A stretch of 64,000 nt of DNA from contig JACVVK020000390.1 in assembly GCA_018292915.2 (NCBI GenBank), positions 292,501 through 356,500 of the forward strand, given 5' to 3'. Each line of letters starts with the position of its first letter. The first letter of the stretch is position 1. This DNA is from Batillaria attramentaria. Taxonomy: Eukaryota; Mollusca; Gastropoda; Batillariidae. A model generated the notes under the pieces. That model was not told the DNA's origin. It worked only from the letters and a program-made list of their open reading frames with translations, and ran no database searches. This document shows, one piece after another, positions 32,869-47,800 of the stretch. Both the position numbers and the translations under genes were made by a program.

Positions 32869-35800
32869 ATGCAGCGGGGTGGTTTTCCGTTCAGAACTAT
32901 TGTTTTAGCGTTATTTGTTGTAGGAACAGTGTATTTACTCTATTTGTACAACACGACGCTTGGGCGCTTGCGAGATGCCGAACTTACAGCAGAACGGTAC
33001 AGGCGCGAGGAAGAAACCAAAACTGCACAGTTGCAAGGTAATATTTTCGATCAACATAATTACACTGCATCGAAGGGTTTAGGAGAACTTTTGTTGGAAG
33101 TCGGGAACATGTGTGACACACTGTGCGACTGCCATTCTCGTCAAATTACATGGGTGGATCTGAAACTAAGGTAGATCTAACTAACTTTGGGAATAGGGTA
33201 ATGGTCTTGCAGTTGACATGATTTTGCAGTTGCAGTCTAACATCACTTGCTGTAATTAAACATTAAACAAAAGAGGGCAAGTGATTTCACTTCAGGAGTG
33301 TATCTGTAAACATACACAATGTATCATACACTGTTCATTGATTTGCTGTGGTTTGATGCACTGTTATTTACTGGAGTTATGATGCAGTACATACCAGCAC
33401 AGATTATGAGACCTGTATTATACACACCTTTACCGAGCATGTACCAGTCATCCCTATAGTGCCTGTAACATTTCCCGTACACTGCTTCCATGACGTAATG
33501 TCATTATGTGTGCTTCCTTGAGTTTATCCTAGCAGTGCAAACTGCAATTCCCCAGCTGCGTTAATTTTATCAGTGAATGAGTGATGAGTGTAGTGTAGCA
33601 CCGCAGAAGTGTGACCTGCGGTGTGAGACATTTTGTTTCCATGTTCTGCAATTCACAGCACATGCTTGTAGTGTTACATTCTGTTCAATTGCTACGAACT
33701 AATGAAGTCCATACAAATGTAACCAGAGTAGGTTTGCTTCATAGTCATACTGAAATTCCATGGCTGCATTAAGGTTAACCCCTATAAACTGCACTTACCC
33801 GAGGCAAGATGATGTCACTCCTTCAAATAGTGTGTGTAATTTTGTAAGTGTAATGTAGTGTAATACACTTTTGTAACGTTTGTGACTTATATCCGATGTA
33901 TTCTGATGCAGTGTACATGTATGCGGTCTACAGCAAATTGCAAAAATTGGAACTGGTACTGTGATAGTGTCATGATTATGGCCCCCCACCCCCATCTGCA
34001 AACTTGGAGATATATGTAGGTTTGCTGTTGTTGTTTGATTGTTTTTATTTTGAGACATAGTCAAGTGTTCCCTTGCCCAAATTAAATAGATCTCTCTTTA
34101 AAAAAAAAAAATTTTAATTCTTTTTTAACTTTCATTGTTAGGATGGCTAAGTCAGAGATCTATACAAAATGGTGTTTTATTATAGTAGTTACCCAACATA
34201 CTCTTACATCTGTTGAGAAGAAGATAGCCTGCTTCACTCTCATAGTCATACAGTCATAGATGGTACATGACACACAGTATACAGCCTGCCTGCATTATTT
34301 CAGTGTCGAGTGAGCAGATAGCTCGCTTAAAAGACGATTTGGTTGCAAAAGTCAATGGTAAGTCGAGCACTAGCGCATACCACTGCATCACTATCCAAAG
34401 CAATTTGGTTTTGCTGCATTTTGGTTTTCTTTGGAATGTAGGCACTCGCACTAAACTAGTAGGATGCCGTTGTGGCTCATGGTGTGGGTTGCCTATGAAT
34501 TATAATCAACAGCAGCTGACTTGAATTTTCATTCCCCCCCCCCCCTTTTTAAACTCGTAGTAGGGAAGAAGTTACAATCCATGTACTTCACTGGTTTTTC
34601 TTACATAATATAATTGTCCCACAGTGACATACCATATACCAATAGTTTGGGGGATTTTTTAGGTCAGTTGTTTACATTTTGAATGTAATTTTCAGGGTTG
34701 TTGTAAAGATTTGCCCATTCACCTGTGGCTAGTTCAAAATCTTGAGAGCTAGTGAAAACCCTTTAGTCACTAACCTTTTGGAAAATTCAAATTCCATCAG
34801 GGTAAAGCACTTGGGGATACATGTTGTAATTTTCTAAACATGAACATGTATACAAATTACTATTAATATTATGTGCTCTGGAAAGTGTGAAAAACAGTGA
34901 TTTTGGTTACAATACAATGGCCATGTCTCTCTACCCATTAAAACTGTAAATTTAAACTAGAGGGTACAGTTATTTCACTGAACTCATCGTGTATCAACTA
35001 TTACAAATTATACAAATTTTAGGTTACTAAAACACCTTGCTGGATTTCCGAGTATAAGTAGTAAATTATTGTACTGTATGTATACATGTACGTGTGTAAT
35101 ATATTGCTATTTTGGCTGGCTGCTTAAAGACAAAACACACCTTCAGCAGCCCTGTTTCCCAATCTTTAATAAGACTCCGAGATTTTCTTTTGAAAACCTA
35201 ACTTATGTCTCTTAGAGACAAACTGAAATCCATGAACTGGTTACTGTCATGACTAACTGTACTCTATAGATCTATAGTATACAGTTTTCTCCTTACTCTT
35301 CACCACTGAATGCGCTTTGCATGGTCCCCAGTTCTTGTAATTTTATAAAATGATTAGCTAACACTTTTTTCTTCTCTTTTTTTAAAAAAAAAAAAAAACA
35401 CTGTGCCAGTTGCAGTGTGTGCATACATGTGTGCATGTGTGTGTGTGTGTGTGTGTGTAGGCTTAGTCATGATGTTAATAACCGGCTGCCGCTGGTTTCA
35501 CCCTCCAATTCCAAACACCTGCGCTCTTTTCGGTTACATTGATAAAATTTAGCACATTTGATGAATTAGTTCGCATTTTTATGCTTGTACTAATGGCAAC
35601 ACACAGTTTTTAATTGCTGGTAATTCTCAACTGTTCTTTTCTGGTAGTATTGGTATGTAGTGATCCATCTAGATTTTTTTTTTTTAAACTTTAGTGCACA
35701 CACTAAGTTTGTATCTTTCTTTCAACTAAACAATTTTGGCTTTGCTGAACTGTTCATTACTGCAGTACACTAGTATGCCAAGGATATGTTTGTGGCACAC

Positions 35801-38800
35801 TGTCAGAAACTTAAAGAGGCATTACTCGTTCATGAACAGAGTGGTGCTTAGCATGCTTTGTGTACTCGTTGCATGGTTGTATCATCGACAAGCTGGGGTA
35901 AAACCCAGCATTCTTGTATTAGGGTACACTCCTCCTTGCTTGTGCTCTCTCTCTCTCTCTCTCTCTCCCTCCTTCCTTCCTTTGGAGGGGGATGTCTTAA
36001 GCAAGATCCTGCTTGGGTAGAAGTTACTAGAACAGGTTTTCAGGAAGTTGAAGATTCAGGCCATCCTGTGACTGTCACCACATTGGCCAAGCATGCACAC
36101 ACTGGTAAAGGTTTAGGCAAAGGAGACTTCAAAACCAGTACCACTGGGCGCAAAGGACCCGGGTCGCCAGCCAGCACTCCTAGTCCAGTTTTAAGTTCAT
36201 AGTTGTGTACTTGTGTACCTCAATGAATGCAGCCGGTCGACCCCACTCGTTTTACAGGTTCTGATCGCTCGGGTTAGTTGACCGGCTAGGCCCAGGGGCA
36301 TTGTCGCTTGTGTTCACCCATCACTGATTTTACTGAAGCGTTTGTTGTGACGTAACTCGCCCAGGCTGAGGATAAGCGGAAATACTTTGGAATAGATCTG
36401 GGTTCACGTCGTTCGCTTTTGTTGAACTTAAATTAAAATGCAGCAAGGCGGAATGAGTTTCAGTAACTTTCACCAGTGAAGAATTTCAATTCAGAATTGA
36501 CTATAGTATAAAACCTTTTGCGGGACTTTCCTTCTGGTTTGACCATAAGTGGTGACGGCCTATAGTCACGGACCAAAAGGTTGTGAGTTTAGTTCCTTGC
36601 TGGAGAACAGTGTGTTTGGGGGATGGGACTTTTTATATTGATCAAATCCAGTCAGAATTCATAATAATAATAATAATAAATTGTTCTTGTATGGCGCAGA
36701 AAGTCTGCCCAAGAGCCGGAGCACTCAGTGCGCGCTACACACACACACACACACACACAGAGACCGACGGACACACACACACACACACACACAAACGGCG
36801 GACGTGGGATACAGGGGAGGATACAGTAAAAAATTTAGTTGAAAGCTTGCCGAAACAGATAGGTTTTAAGGTGTGCCTTGAACTGTGACAGAGCAGGGAG
36901 ATTCCTAAGTGAGACGGGCAGAGAGTTCCAGATTTGGGGAGCAGAGTAACTGAAGTGCATTTCTAATTCAGACATGTATACAGTATTACACAGATATGAT
37001 CAGGAGAAGCCTTGCATACCACAAAAATTGAAGGTTTTTTGGTGGTGGTTTTTTTCAGGGGGGGTGGGGGGGGGTCGTTCTCCTTTTTTCTGTCGCCCAA
37101 CAACTTTAGAAATGTGGTGGAAATAACCGATGCTGTTCTAAAGTAATGTAACATCAGCACATTAACTGGCGTACAGAATATGAATGTGGGACTTCAAATG
37201 TTTACCATCTGGTGCAGTGTGAAAGCAGGGGTGGTCTCCAGTCAGAATTTCCCCCCGGCCCTGCGGTGACACTTCAGTGCGTTGCATTCTGACGCTTGTG
37301 CGACAGCTTGCAGCGATTCTGTGTGTGTGAGAGAGAGAGAGAGAGAGAAAAAAAGCACAGTTGCCTCGCTGTAGGGAAATGACTGATTTTTCAGTGCACC
37401 TTTCATGAAGCCTATTTCACAGCTTTAGATTTAACATGCATGCCATCACTTCTGCATGGATTTTTTTTTTTTTTTTTTTTTGCCTGATCTGTCACCCAAG
37501 CTTCAGAGGAATATATAGCCTATATAGTCTAAAATAGTAGGCCTGATTTTAGACCCCTACTAGTCCTAGGGTCTTGCATGATGTACATGTATGCAATGTA
37601 CAAGTTTATGAGTCATATTGTTGACTTGCTGGCAAGAAGTGTTTCTAAACCAAGCATGCCATAAAAAATAAATTATCATATAAATTTCTTCTTCTCTGTG
37701 TATTGTGAGTCATTGAGCCATGGCTGTGTTTGAGCTGCAATGCACAGTCCGTGTACATGTAGTTGTACTGCATAGTTTTCTGTCAGTGAGAATTGACAAG
37801 ATCCTGTTCCGCAGTAGAAGTTTGTATGCAGTGGGATTGCTTTTCCTCATTAATAATTCATGTATCTAGGGCTGCTTTCAGTTTAACTAGGGTAACACTA
37901 CAGTAAAGGACTTGCTGCGCTTAAACACACACACACAGTTGCACAGACGCACACACACACACAGTTGCACAGACGCACGCGCGCACACACACACACACAC
38001 ACGCAGATGCACAAACGCACACATCCCTGTAATTATACCCTTATTTACCACAAATCGCTCAGTCCTATTGTTGACTATTCATTTCACGTTGCAGTTATCA
38101 GTTTGTCTCAATAGAGGCCAGAAAATGCAAATTTGCTTTCACTCTTGCAAAGGCCAAAAGGTGTTGCACTGTTTGCATTGCAACATTGTGATTGATTGAC
38201 AGTGCAAATTATGCAAATATGCTTCCACTGCACCACTGTTGGTCGAAGTTTGCAACCTGCAAAATGTGAGGCAGAGTGATTTTGCATTAATCTGTTAATT
38301 AATTAAACACTTGTTCAGGTGATGAGTTGCAGCTTTTTTTTTTTTTTTTTTGCTTGAACATTTTCCCGCAGGTCTTGTGTCATATTTTGTAGTTTTTCAA
38401 TTTCCTTCCTTGCAGGCCTGCTACTGGCATTTCTTTTTCTTTCTTAGTGTATACATACATGTATACATACATGTGTGTGGAGGGATGGGGGGGTGGGGGG
38501 GAGGGAGGGAATGGGTAAGGGGGAAGACGAGACTTAACCCTAGTTTACAATTACAGTGTTTGCCAGATTCCTGAAAATGAAATTCGCTTTTTCACTTTAG
38601 TTCCTGTATCCGACTTGAATTTGGAAAACTACGTTTGACATCAAGAATAACCATTGTTAACAGGCAAATCTTTTACTTAGAGAATTCAGTAAAACTAAAT
38701 GATTAGGATCACACAAGCTTACAGGATGACCAGCATTCAGAACTTTTTAAGCTTGATACTATAGTACAGTAAGACCTGGATCAGTGGATGGAGCATATAA

Positions 38801-41800
38801 ATTTTATAATATTATATATTGCTTGATTCTACTAATAGTAATTCAGTAATGCTATGCTCCTGATTAAGATTCAGCAAGTTGTCTCTTTGCAGCAAAGTGA
38901 AAATCTCTGAACCACATCGGTAAAGGGGGTGGAGCTGAATTTAAGACTGATTGTGATTCGGATCAATTCATCTGCGCAGCCCTGAAAGTAGCGAGTATTT
39001 TAGTCGCCATAGCGGGTGGAAGAAAATGCTGGCAAGTAAAACAAAACACTTACCCGCCAGATGCAAGTGCCGTAAAGCGAAGTCAATTTTTCAGTTTCAT
39101 AGCAGTAAAAAGATGTTTTGCAAGTTTTCCTATCTACCCCTTCAGAATTGTAACAGTGAGAGCTGGGTTCATCACCCAAAGAACGAGTTCCCTTGGCTAC
39201 TTCTGAGTCTGAATTCGGCAAATCATTGTCGGAAGCTACCTTCTGTTCATGAAGCACACCAGATCAAAAGCAAACAAGCTGTCAGATTTGGATGCATCAG
39301 ATGCAGAGACAAGTCCTGGTTCAATTTTGTTGTTGTTGTTGACTTGCAACTTTTTTAATTTTGATGTGTTTTTTTTTTCTAGTTTGGCTAGTAACAATTT
39401 GGAGTCACTAGCCAAGGGCTAGTGTGGAAAAAAACAAAAAATGACAGACTTTCAGGGCTGCTGTAGCGTTTTCGTTTTTGTTTTTTGTTTGTTTTGTGTG
39501 TTTCCTTTTCCAGCATCTGTGATTGATTTGTGCATGCATACGTTTACTGATGTTTTGTGGCTGTGTATTTCCAGGTGTGATGAGGAGCAAAGATGAGTTG
39601 CAAGAAAAGTGTGATAGTGAAAAGGTAAGTTTAGTATACAGTACATGTGTGAAAACTGACACTATGTATTATATATATTGTATAGACAGTTATTATTATT
39701 TGTCCATCTGGGTTCGTCTCATGCAGTTCACTGTGACATTAGCCTCAGTTCAAATCAACTCAGACTGAAAAGATAAATAAAAAGTTAAGTAGTAACTTTC
39801 CTACTGAAGGGCAATTTTCGTGTAGAGCTCATGGCCATGTCTGAAGAATTGGAAGAAAGAAACTTCATGTAGCTTTGCAGTCTGTCCTATTTCAGATAGC
39901 TTAGTCATAGTCATTCGGAATTAAGAGAGCCTAAAGTCGAAACACAGGCAAACTCACCATGCCTGTTGTATGCTTCAGGGCATTATCTGTAGCGTAGATT
40001 GATAATATTAATAATATTAATGAGGATATATATGTCTGGCACCCAACCTCATGCTGTAGCTCTGGGCATCTTACAACGGCAAAATCGTTACATACACACA
40101 GTTATTCAATACATTCTTACAAACATCATGACAGCGATCGTCAAATGTGTCAGCACCTTGGTAGCCATTCGGGCTACCGCCCTGAACAAAGCTGGTAGCC
40201 CGAAAAAAAAATATCTGGAAGCCGGAGTGGCTGCTAGGTTCTAATTCATCTCAGAATTCCTGCTCGCCATTCGGGCTACCGCTACCGGAGCTTTCACTCG
40301 CCCGACGGTAAATTTGGTAGCGAAAGCGAGCGGGTGAGCGCATTTGACGATCGCTGTCATGATCATGGTGATACAATATAAAACTAGTACTCACATGATA
40401 CATTTATACACACGTGTTTACATACATGTATGTATAGGCATGAATACATACATGTATGTATACATACATGTATACATACATACATACATACATACATGCA
40501 GTCTACCATACATAAGATTTCATGAACATGATAAGATGACAACCGGTCTGACCCGAAGAAAAACTGAACTGTATGAAAAAGCCGCTGATTCATCCAGCGC
40601 TGTCGCCAAGACGATGACACAAAAACGTGTCTGACAGAGGATAAATCTCAGTCGGTCTTCGTAATGCAGCCAGAAGATTCACATCGGTACTGATCTTTGA
40701 AGTGTCTGTAACAGACTATGAATTTAAATCAAGCTAGAGAGAAAAGTTAACCAGAGCATAGTCGTACTTGAGTTGACAAGCTCGACGGTTTTGCGCAGTG
40801 AAATTTGTCGCAGACAGGTTTTAACACATTCTGAAATTGGTTGTATATATATATTGCATTTCACACGCATGATGCAGTTGTACTAATATACTGTATGTGT
40901 ATTTATTTGTGCAGCGGGAGTTTACCAATCGTCTGAATTCCCTCAATCAACAACATAAAATGCTCAAGGTGAGTATTAGTTCTTTGGTAGTTGCTGTAAG
41001 TTAAAACTCACTCTCTACTGATTACCGCAATCTTGGTGATGGCAAGCAAAAGCGCTTGCGTGCTGATCACCGGTTTCCCCTTTAGCAGTGTTTAGCTCCA
41101 AAAAAACGGGAATCGCAATGAACAGCAAGCAAGCGCTTCGGAAGCCAGCGCCGGCATAACTGTGACCAGTACGGAGTGAATGTGAAATTGAAAAACATAC
41201 ATGTACCAAAATGCATCAAATTACACAAATTTTAGGGAAGCCGGGGTGGTCGAATGGTAGAGCGTTGGACTTATAATGCTCGGGTCGTGAGTTCGATCCC
41301 GGCTGGGGCCACATATTTGTGCTGGCTTTTTCTTCATTGCCCCGTCTTTGATATCACCCGTATGTGATGGAAAAGGACGTTAAACCCCCACCCACCCACT
41401 CACCCACACAAATTTTAGTCTAATTTCGAAAAAATTTCCACCAAAACAGTGTTTCCTCCTCTGAAGCACTGAAAATCATGCCAAAATGCACTGAATTGCA
41501 CAGATTTTAATCTAATTTTAAAAAATTCTGGTTGACACCCCTAGCATGACGCGTCTGCTTTACAGACGCACACTCGTGGCTTTGCCACTTTGTCGCTAAA
41601 TGCTCTACACCTTTCCTCCTTTTGCACCGTGGACCATTTCAGTCCCTATTTAATGATATGCTGCAAAGAATAATACCCAAGATATGCATCACTGGATGTG
41701 TAGAGTTTCCTGATACGGAAATGACTCATGTGTATTGCCTAACAGGAAGGGTGTAAGTCAGGGACACACAAAAATTAATTATGCAAATTATGCATAAATG

Positions 41801-44800
41801 CAGATATGCATAGATATAGATAAATAAAGATATGCATCACTGGGTCTGTACAGTTTCCTGATATGGAAAATGACTCATCTGTATTGCCTAACAGCAAGGG
41901 TGTAAATAAGGGACAGTCGACACCCACAAAAAAAATTGTCACGTATGCTCAACCACGTTAAAATGCACTGCTTTATGGCTTTACTGGGGTAAAAATGCCT
42001 CTAGCCTGCTTTGATAGGAAAAGAAATGCAGTGAGTTTGAGCCCGTAAAGACTAAAGTCCTTTGAAATTGTTTGAGTGGGTTGTATGATAGGGCTGTATT
42101 TTGAAAATGTCACCAGAATATTTGTTATGGGGTAATTCCATCTTTGCTAAGCCAGCTTATATTTAGGCACAGTTTTGCTCATGAGTGCGTCTGTACGCTC
42201 GACATACTCTATGATTGATACGGTACAGTGTTGTTGGCACTTTGCGCGAGCGGTCAGACATTCAGATTCAGCGATATGTTGCCAGAGCACTCAGTGTGGT
42301 CACTGCGTCGTTGAATACACAAGTTTCCGTTGGCTCAGTGTCGGCATTACATATATATATACAGACACAGTCACTGTCCAGGTGTCCAAGTGGTGTGGTG
42401 ACCACAAAAACAGAACGATGTGAGCAAAAATGGTGTCATTAGCCTGTTTAAATAAAACTGACACACATGCATGCAGTTGGGGGCAAGTGTTTGGGATCAA
42501 ATTACTTTTTTCCTTGTATGTGTCATTTTACTCAAGCGGTCACAATCCAGGCCGAGTATTCTTTATTGCCCATTTTTAAAAGGCCAAAAATTCTAATCAG
42601 AAATCAATTGCCTTGACTCAAGCACTGCTTCGTCTCAGCATTAAAAAAAAAAAAAAGTTGACAGGTACACCAAATGTCACATTTATTGACATGCACTCCG
42701 AATTCATGTCTGTGGTTGACAGAGTCAGAACGACGAACACGAAGTGGAGCAGATGCGTCTCGAGCAGGAAACGCGGCGGCTGAGGGAGGATTTCGATCAG
42801 GTGGAACAGCAGCGGAACCAGGAGTATCAGGCACTGAAGGCGGAGAAAGAGCTGGAAGTCTCCAGCTTAAAAGGTACCCCCCACCAACACCCCCTCCCGC
42901 CCTCCCCCAAAAAGGGTGCCACTAAGTGCTACATATACTTTATCAGTGTTCTCTGTGATTCAAAACTTCGTATCCCGACTGTAGCCAAATATTTGTGCTG
43001 GCTGTTTCATCGTTGCCCCGTCTTTGATATCACCCGTATGTGGCGGAAAAGGACGTTATACCCACAAACACCTACCCACCTACCCTGTGATTCAAAAATA
43101 CAAGGGTCCCCGGGACCCTCTCTCCGTATTTTTTAATTTTAGGGTCCTTATGTAAATTTTGAGGGTCCATGGGCTTTTGGTACAAAAGTATGAATGTCGG
43201 AACCATTTGTTGTTGCTTACAAAAGTATTCAAGCAGGAGAGATGCATGTGACTCGTAGCGTGTCAGCCATAGCGTGTCGGCAAGGTGAGGAACCCACACA
43301 CATGCCAAATACTTACTTAGGCCCTTGGCTCCACGTGGAGCATAGGCCATCGACAACCCTTCGCCATCGCACTCTGTTCTGGGCTAGTCTTGCCACTCCA
43401 GTCCAGTTGGTACCCTGCTTACATAGCTCTGCCTCAGTGTCCCGCCTCCAGCTGTTGCGAGGCCGGCCTCTCTTCTTTTTCCCCTGTGGGTTCCATGTCA
43501 GGGCTTGGCGTGTGGTGCTGGATGCTGGCTTCCTGAGGGTGTGTCCAATCCAGCCCCACTTCCTCCGCAGGATCTGCTTGGCCACTGGTTCCTGCCCCGC
43601 TCGCTCCCACAGCTCTTCATTCCGGATCTTCTCTGGCCATCGGATGTTGAAGATGCGCCTCAGACAGGTGTTGAGAAATGTCTGGATCTTCTGCTGCATG
43701 GTCTTCGTTGTCCTCCATGTTTCGCATCCGTAGAGCAGAACCGACTTCACGTTGGAGTTGAAGATGCGAAGTTTGGTTCTTATGCTGACAACTTTGGATG
43801 CCCAGACGTTCTTCAGCATGACCATCGCTGCCCTTGCCTTGCCGATTCTGGCTGTGACGTCTCGGTCTGTGCCTCCCTGTCCATCAACCACACTTCCCAG
43901 GTAGACAAAGGACTCTACCTCCCTGATGGGCTCTCCACCGACTGTGACTGGTGTGTTGGCAGTGGTGTTGATCTTCATCAGCTCGGTTTTCTTCCTGTTG
44001 ATCTTGAGCCCTGTTCCGGCTGATGTGGCTTCCAGGCACGTAGTCTTGTCCTGCATCTGGCTGTGGCTGTGAGACAGGAGCGCCAGGTCGTCCGCGAAGT
44101 CGAGGTCATCCAGCTGCGTCCAGAGTGTCCACTGTATCCCGTTTTTCCTGCCTGCTGTAGTGGTCTTCATGATACACATGCCAAATAGTGCATTATAATT
44201 GGACAAAAAGTGTCAAGAGTGCATAAGCCAATCAGAATCTGTTATGCACAATAGCTCAGTGGAAATGCAATGCAGCAAGTGCTAGTTACAGATTGTTTTT
44301 TGTTCATCAAGTTTCCAGGAGAGTGTTGTCCCCTGTGGCGCGCTGTTTTCAGATATATATGTGTGTGTCAATTTAAGAATTTTGTGCGTACAAATACGCA
44401 CACCTGTGCGTAATCGGGAACGCTGTTTATGTGGTAAACCTTCACCCTGCTATTCACTCTAAAGCGTGCGACAGTATTTCTGTTTTCCACGCCAGCAATC
44501 CTGTTTTCTTTGGAAGATGGATGTGGAATTTTTAGCGTGCACATGAGGGTGGGACAGGCACCAGTATAAACAAGTCTGCACATGATTTTGACTCGATGCG
44601 GAAAGGAAAAATCCATCCATACCCCCCCACCCCCCCTCCCCCGCCACCACCACCACCACCAAGAGATTCAAACCAGGTGGCTCAGTCGGCAAATCCCCTT
44701 ACTCTAAAACACGGAGGGTGATACTGACAGATATAATATGTTCATGCTCAACATGTTGAACATTTTTGCAGATCAAGTCGCTAACTACCAGAGGCAAAAT

Positions 44801-47800
44801 GAACAGCTTCAGACTCAGATCACGTCATTACGCGAACAGCTGCAAAACGGCCAGGTAAAAAACTAAATCGGTGGATTTCGCCTAACCTACGTTTCGGTTT
44901 GGAGTGAAATACCCTTAATATTGAGTTAACTGATTGTGGTGAGGCCATCATTTTTGTTTCTCGTTATTTGAAATGATCATCATTACTAGAAAATGTGGTT
45001 TCATTAGGTTATTTTACTGTGTTTGGTGTTTTAACAGTATTTGTGGTGTTGGGTTAGTTATGGTTTTGCAAGCTTATAACGGATGTTCCCTAGCTAACAT
45101 CGCCCAGCATTCTGCCTTCGTCTGGAAAAAGTGCCTAAGCACCTTTCAAATCTGTGGCACTCAGGCTCTGTTTCCAGATAGTGGTAGTTGTGTAGAATGC
45201 ATGGAAGTGTGTGTGTGGAAGTTACGATTACACAGGGCTTGAAACTACAACTACAACAGAACAAGTGTGACCTGTTCTCACTGTACATATAAATACATTT
45301 AGAAAAAGGAGAAAATGGCCTTTAATTTGATATTAGCATGGCTTTTGTACTTCTAAAATCAGTAAGGGTACCAGTTGTGCTGAGTGCCCCAATTACCCCC
45401 CCCCCCCCCCCCCCCCCCCCCCATTTCGGGAGAACAGGTTGCAAATGGCCTGGCTGACCCCCAAAAAGTATAGGACGTTTGTCATGAATATTGTCCACTG
45501 TGGTACAGAAATGATAGGATGTAATATGTCCCCATTTTTAAGAAAGTAACCAGACATTTTAAAAATTAATCTATGACTGATAGCTGACATCGATATGAAA
45601 CCCTGATTATGGTTTTTTGGGGGTTGTTTTTATAAGAAATAAGTTTCAGGTAAAGTGTCCTTCTGGTTTTAGAGATGAACCTTATTATTTTAACTGTTTA
45701 TCGCCCAAGCTTGTGTGTGTGTGTGCATGTAACCCATTTTTTGATAGCATGCTTGAAAAATGTATGTTCCCCTGTTAATCGTTGTTCACAGAGCCAGGTT
45801 GAGTATGACCGTGCGCTCATCCAAAAAATGGAACAGGATGTTGCTGCCCTACAGGTTTCATTCAAATCTTGTGTCTACTTTCTCATTCTTATACCTTTTT
45901 TTTTTGTGGCTACGTGCTTGGACTGTGCCAGGGGAGATAGTTCTTGTCTCCAAGTGTTACCTGTGGTAGTTTTTGCACTGAGAATATATGTACTAAATCC
46001 ACTACACCAGTCTCTCTTCCAGTGATTGCTTAAGTTTATGCTGCCCGCTGATCAGTCTGTTGATCTAAATTTCACTTGATAACTCTAGATCTGAAGTTCA
46101 TTCAGTAACTCTAGATCTAAATTTCACCCAGTAACCTTCTATATCTAAATTTCACCGATTAACTTAACACCAGATCTAAATTTCACCATGTGACTAGAGT
46201 AGATGCAGTCACGCATTTCAGTGTCTGTCCGTCTGAAGACAGGACTAGCGATTACTGTGAACTAATGCAGAGAAAGCGCTGTCACCAGCATTCAGTGTTA
46301 GTCATTGAGTGGTAGTATTGAACTTGCGCTCAATCTTACTAGTCATTGTGATGTGCGTAACCCTGTGATAGTGTGAAGCGTGAGCTTGCATGGCTTTCTG
46401 TGTCGCTGTAAGGTATTGTCTATAATGATGCATGTTGTCCAGTGTTGTGTAAGTTTTTGTCTTCCCTTTTTGGTTTTGCCTTTTTTTTCCCCCTTCTTTT
46501 TTTATTTCATTTTTGTTTTCTTCATATGATGTTTGTGGCTTCTCAAATATACTGTTTGGTTTTCCTACATTGTCAGTGCTGCATTCATAAATATACTCCT
46601 GTCACTTGAATTATGTAAATGTTACTTCAGTGGTTTCAGCTGTCATAACCTCATGAACATACTTAACAAAATCCTCAGCCTGTTGTTTTGTTTTGTTTTA
46701 AATAAAATAATACTTCTAAACTAATGTTTCCTGAACATAAGTAATGTAACATTTTGGCCCTTTTTTTTTTTTCCTTTTTTTTAAAGACGTGTCTGACATA
46801 GTAAAAGCAAGAAAATATCACAGAGCAACTGTTGTATGTTGTAGACCCTATAGACTGTTAGTAGTTACATGTACTGAAGATCACTTGCATGAACTGAAGG
46901 TGTCGTTTGATGTTACGGTTTCCATTCCCCAGTTGGGGTATTCACTGCATGCTGTATGAAACCTAACGTGCATGTTCAGGTCATTACATGCATAATTTCC
47001 ATTTTTAGACTTTGCACTTTGCTATCCACTGCATTTCCATTTTGTCAGGTTCGCTTTTTGTTAGAGAGAAACAAAATCCATTTTTGCACCTCTCTGTTGT
47101 TGTTGTTTACCATGTTACGATCCCAGCTGGGGCCAAATATTTGTGCTGGCTTTTTTCATCGTTGCCCCGTCTTTGATATCACCCTATGTGGTGGAAAAGG
47201 ACGTTAAACTCCCAACACCCACCCACCCACCCACCCACCCTTACCATGTTACTATTTTCCCTTTGATGCTTGTTTTGTAAACAGTTCACTACATTGGCAA
47301 ACATCTTCCAGCCTCAGAATGTTGAAATTTTGTATTACATAATGTTTTACTAAGTAGGAAGTGGTGCTGGCACATGCACTTTCGTTGCTGTTTTTTTTTG
47401 TTGTTTTTTTTGTTTTTTTTTTGTTGTTTTTTTTTGGGGGGGGGTGTTTTTTGTTTTTTTTTTTTGCGGGGGGGGGTTTGGGGTTTTTTTCCCCTCTTAA
47501 ACTACCCTCCCTCATCCCCCAAAATACAAGAAGAGTAAGCAGATTTATTAGTGTTCATGTTTGTTCCTTTCAAAAGTAGAAAACGCATGTGGTTTTTTTT
47601 GTGTACATGTTTTTGTATACTTACGCTTAACCACCGTCGGTGTTCTGGAGACATGGAAACAAGTTAAAATTGTCCGATCATTGTGTTGTTTTGACTTTGA
47701 AACAATAACTGTTGTCTGAAGTCTGCTAAAAAAAAAAAATTTAACGGCTGTCTCCGTTTTTCTCTCTTCTGTACCTAGCATCAGCTGGCTGTGAAGAGTG

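Larger units (their letters stand above)
42944..44425. mobile_element. hAT-like element with two nested retroelements
   Basis: Ends CAGTGTTCTCTGTG and CGGGAACGCTG are inverted repeats, flanked by a 5-bp direct repeat TTTAT (42939-42943, 44426-44430). Net length without nested insertions is about 0.5 kb and no transposase remains. It lies in the intron after the GOLIM4-like exon ending 42873. Confidence 0.75.

Noticed and set aside
36214..36320. Inverted repeat around AGCCGGTCGAC / GTTGACCGGCT as a small MITE
   Set aside because: Arms are short and imperfect with no duplication or second copy in the window.
41236..41310. A true tRNA gene
   Set aside because: The tRNA-like region is the head of a repeated SINE with target-site duplications, and the same head recurs in other SINE copies.
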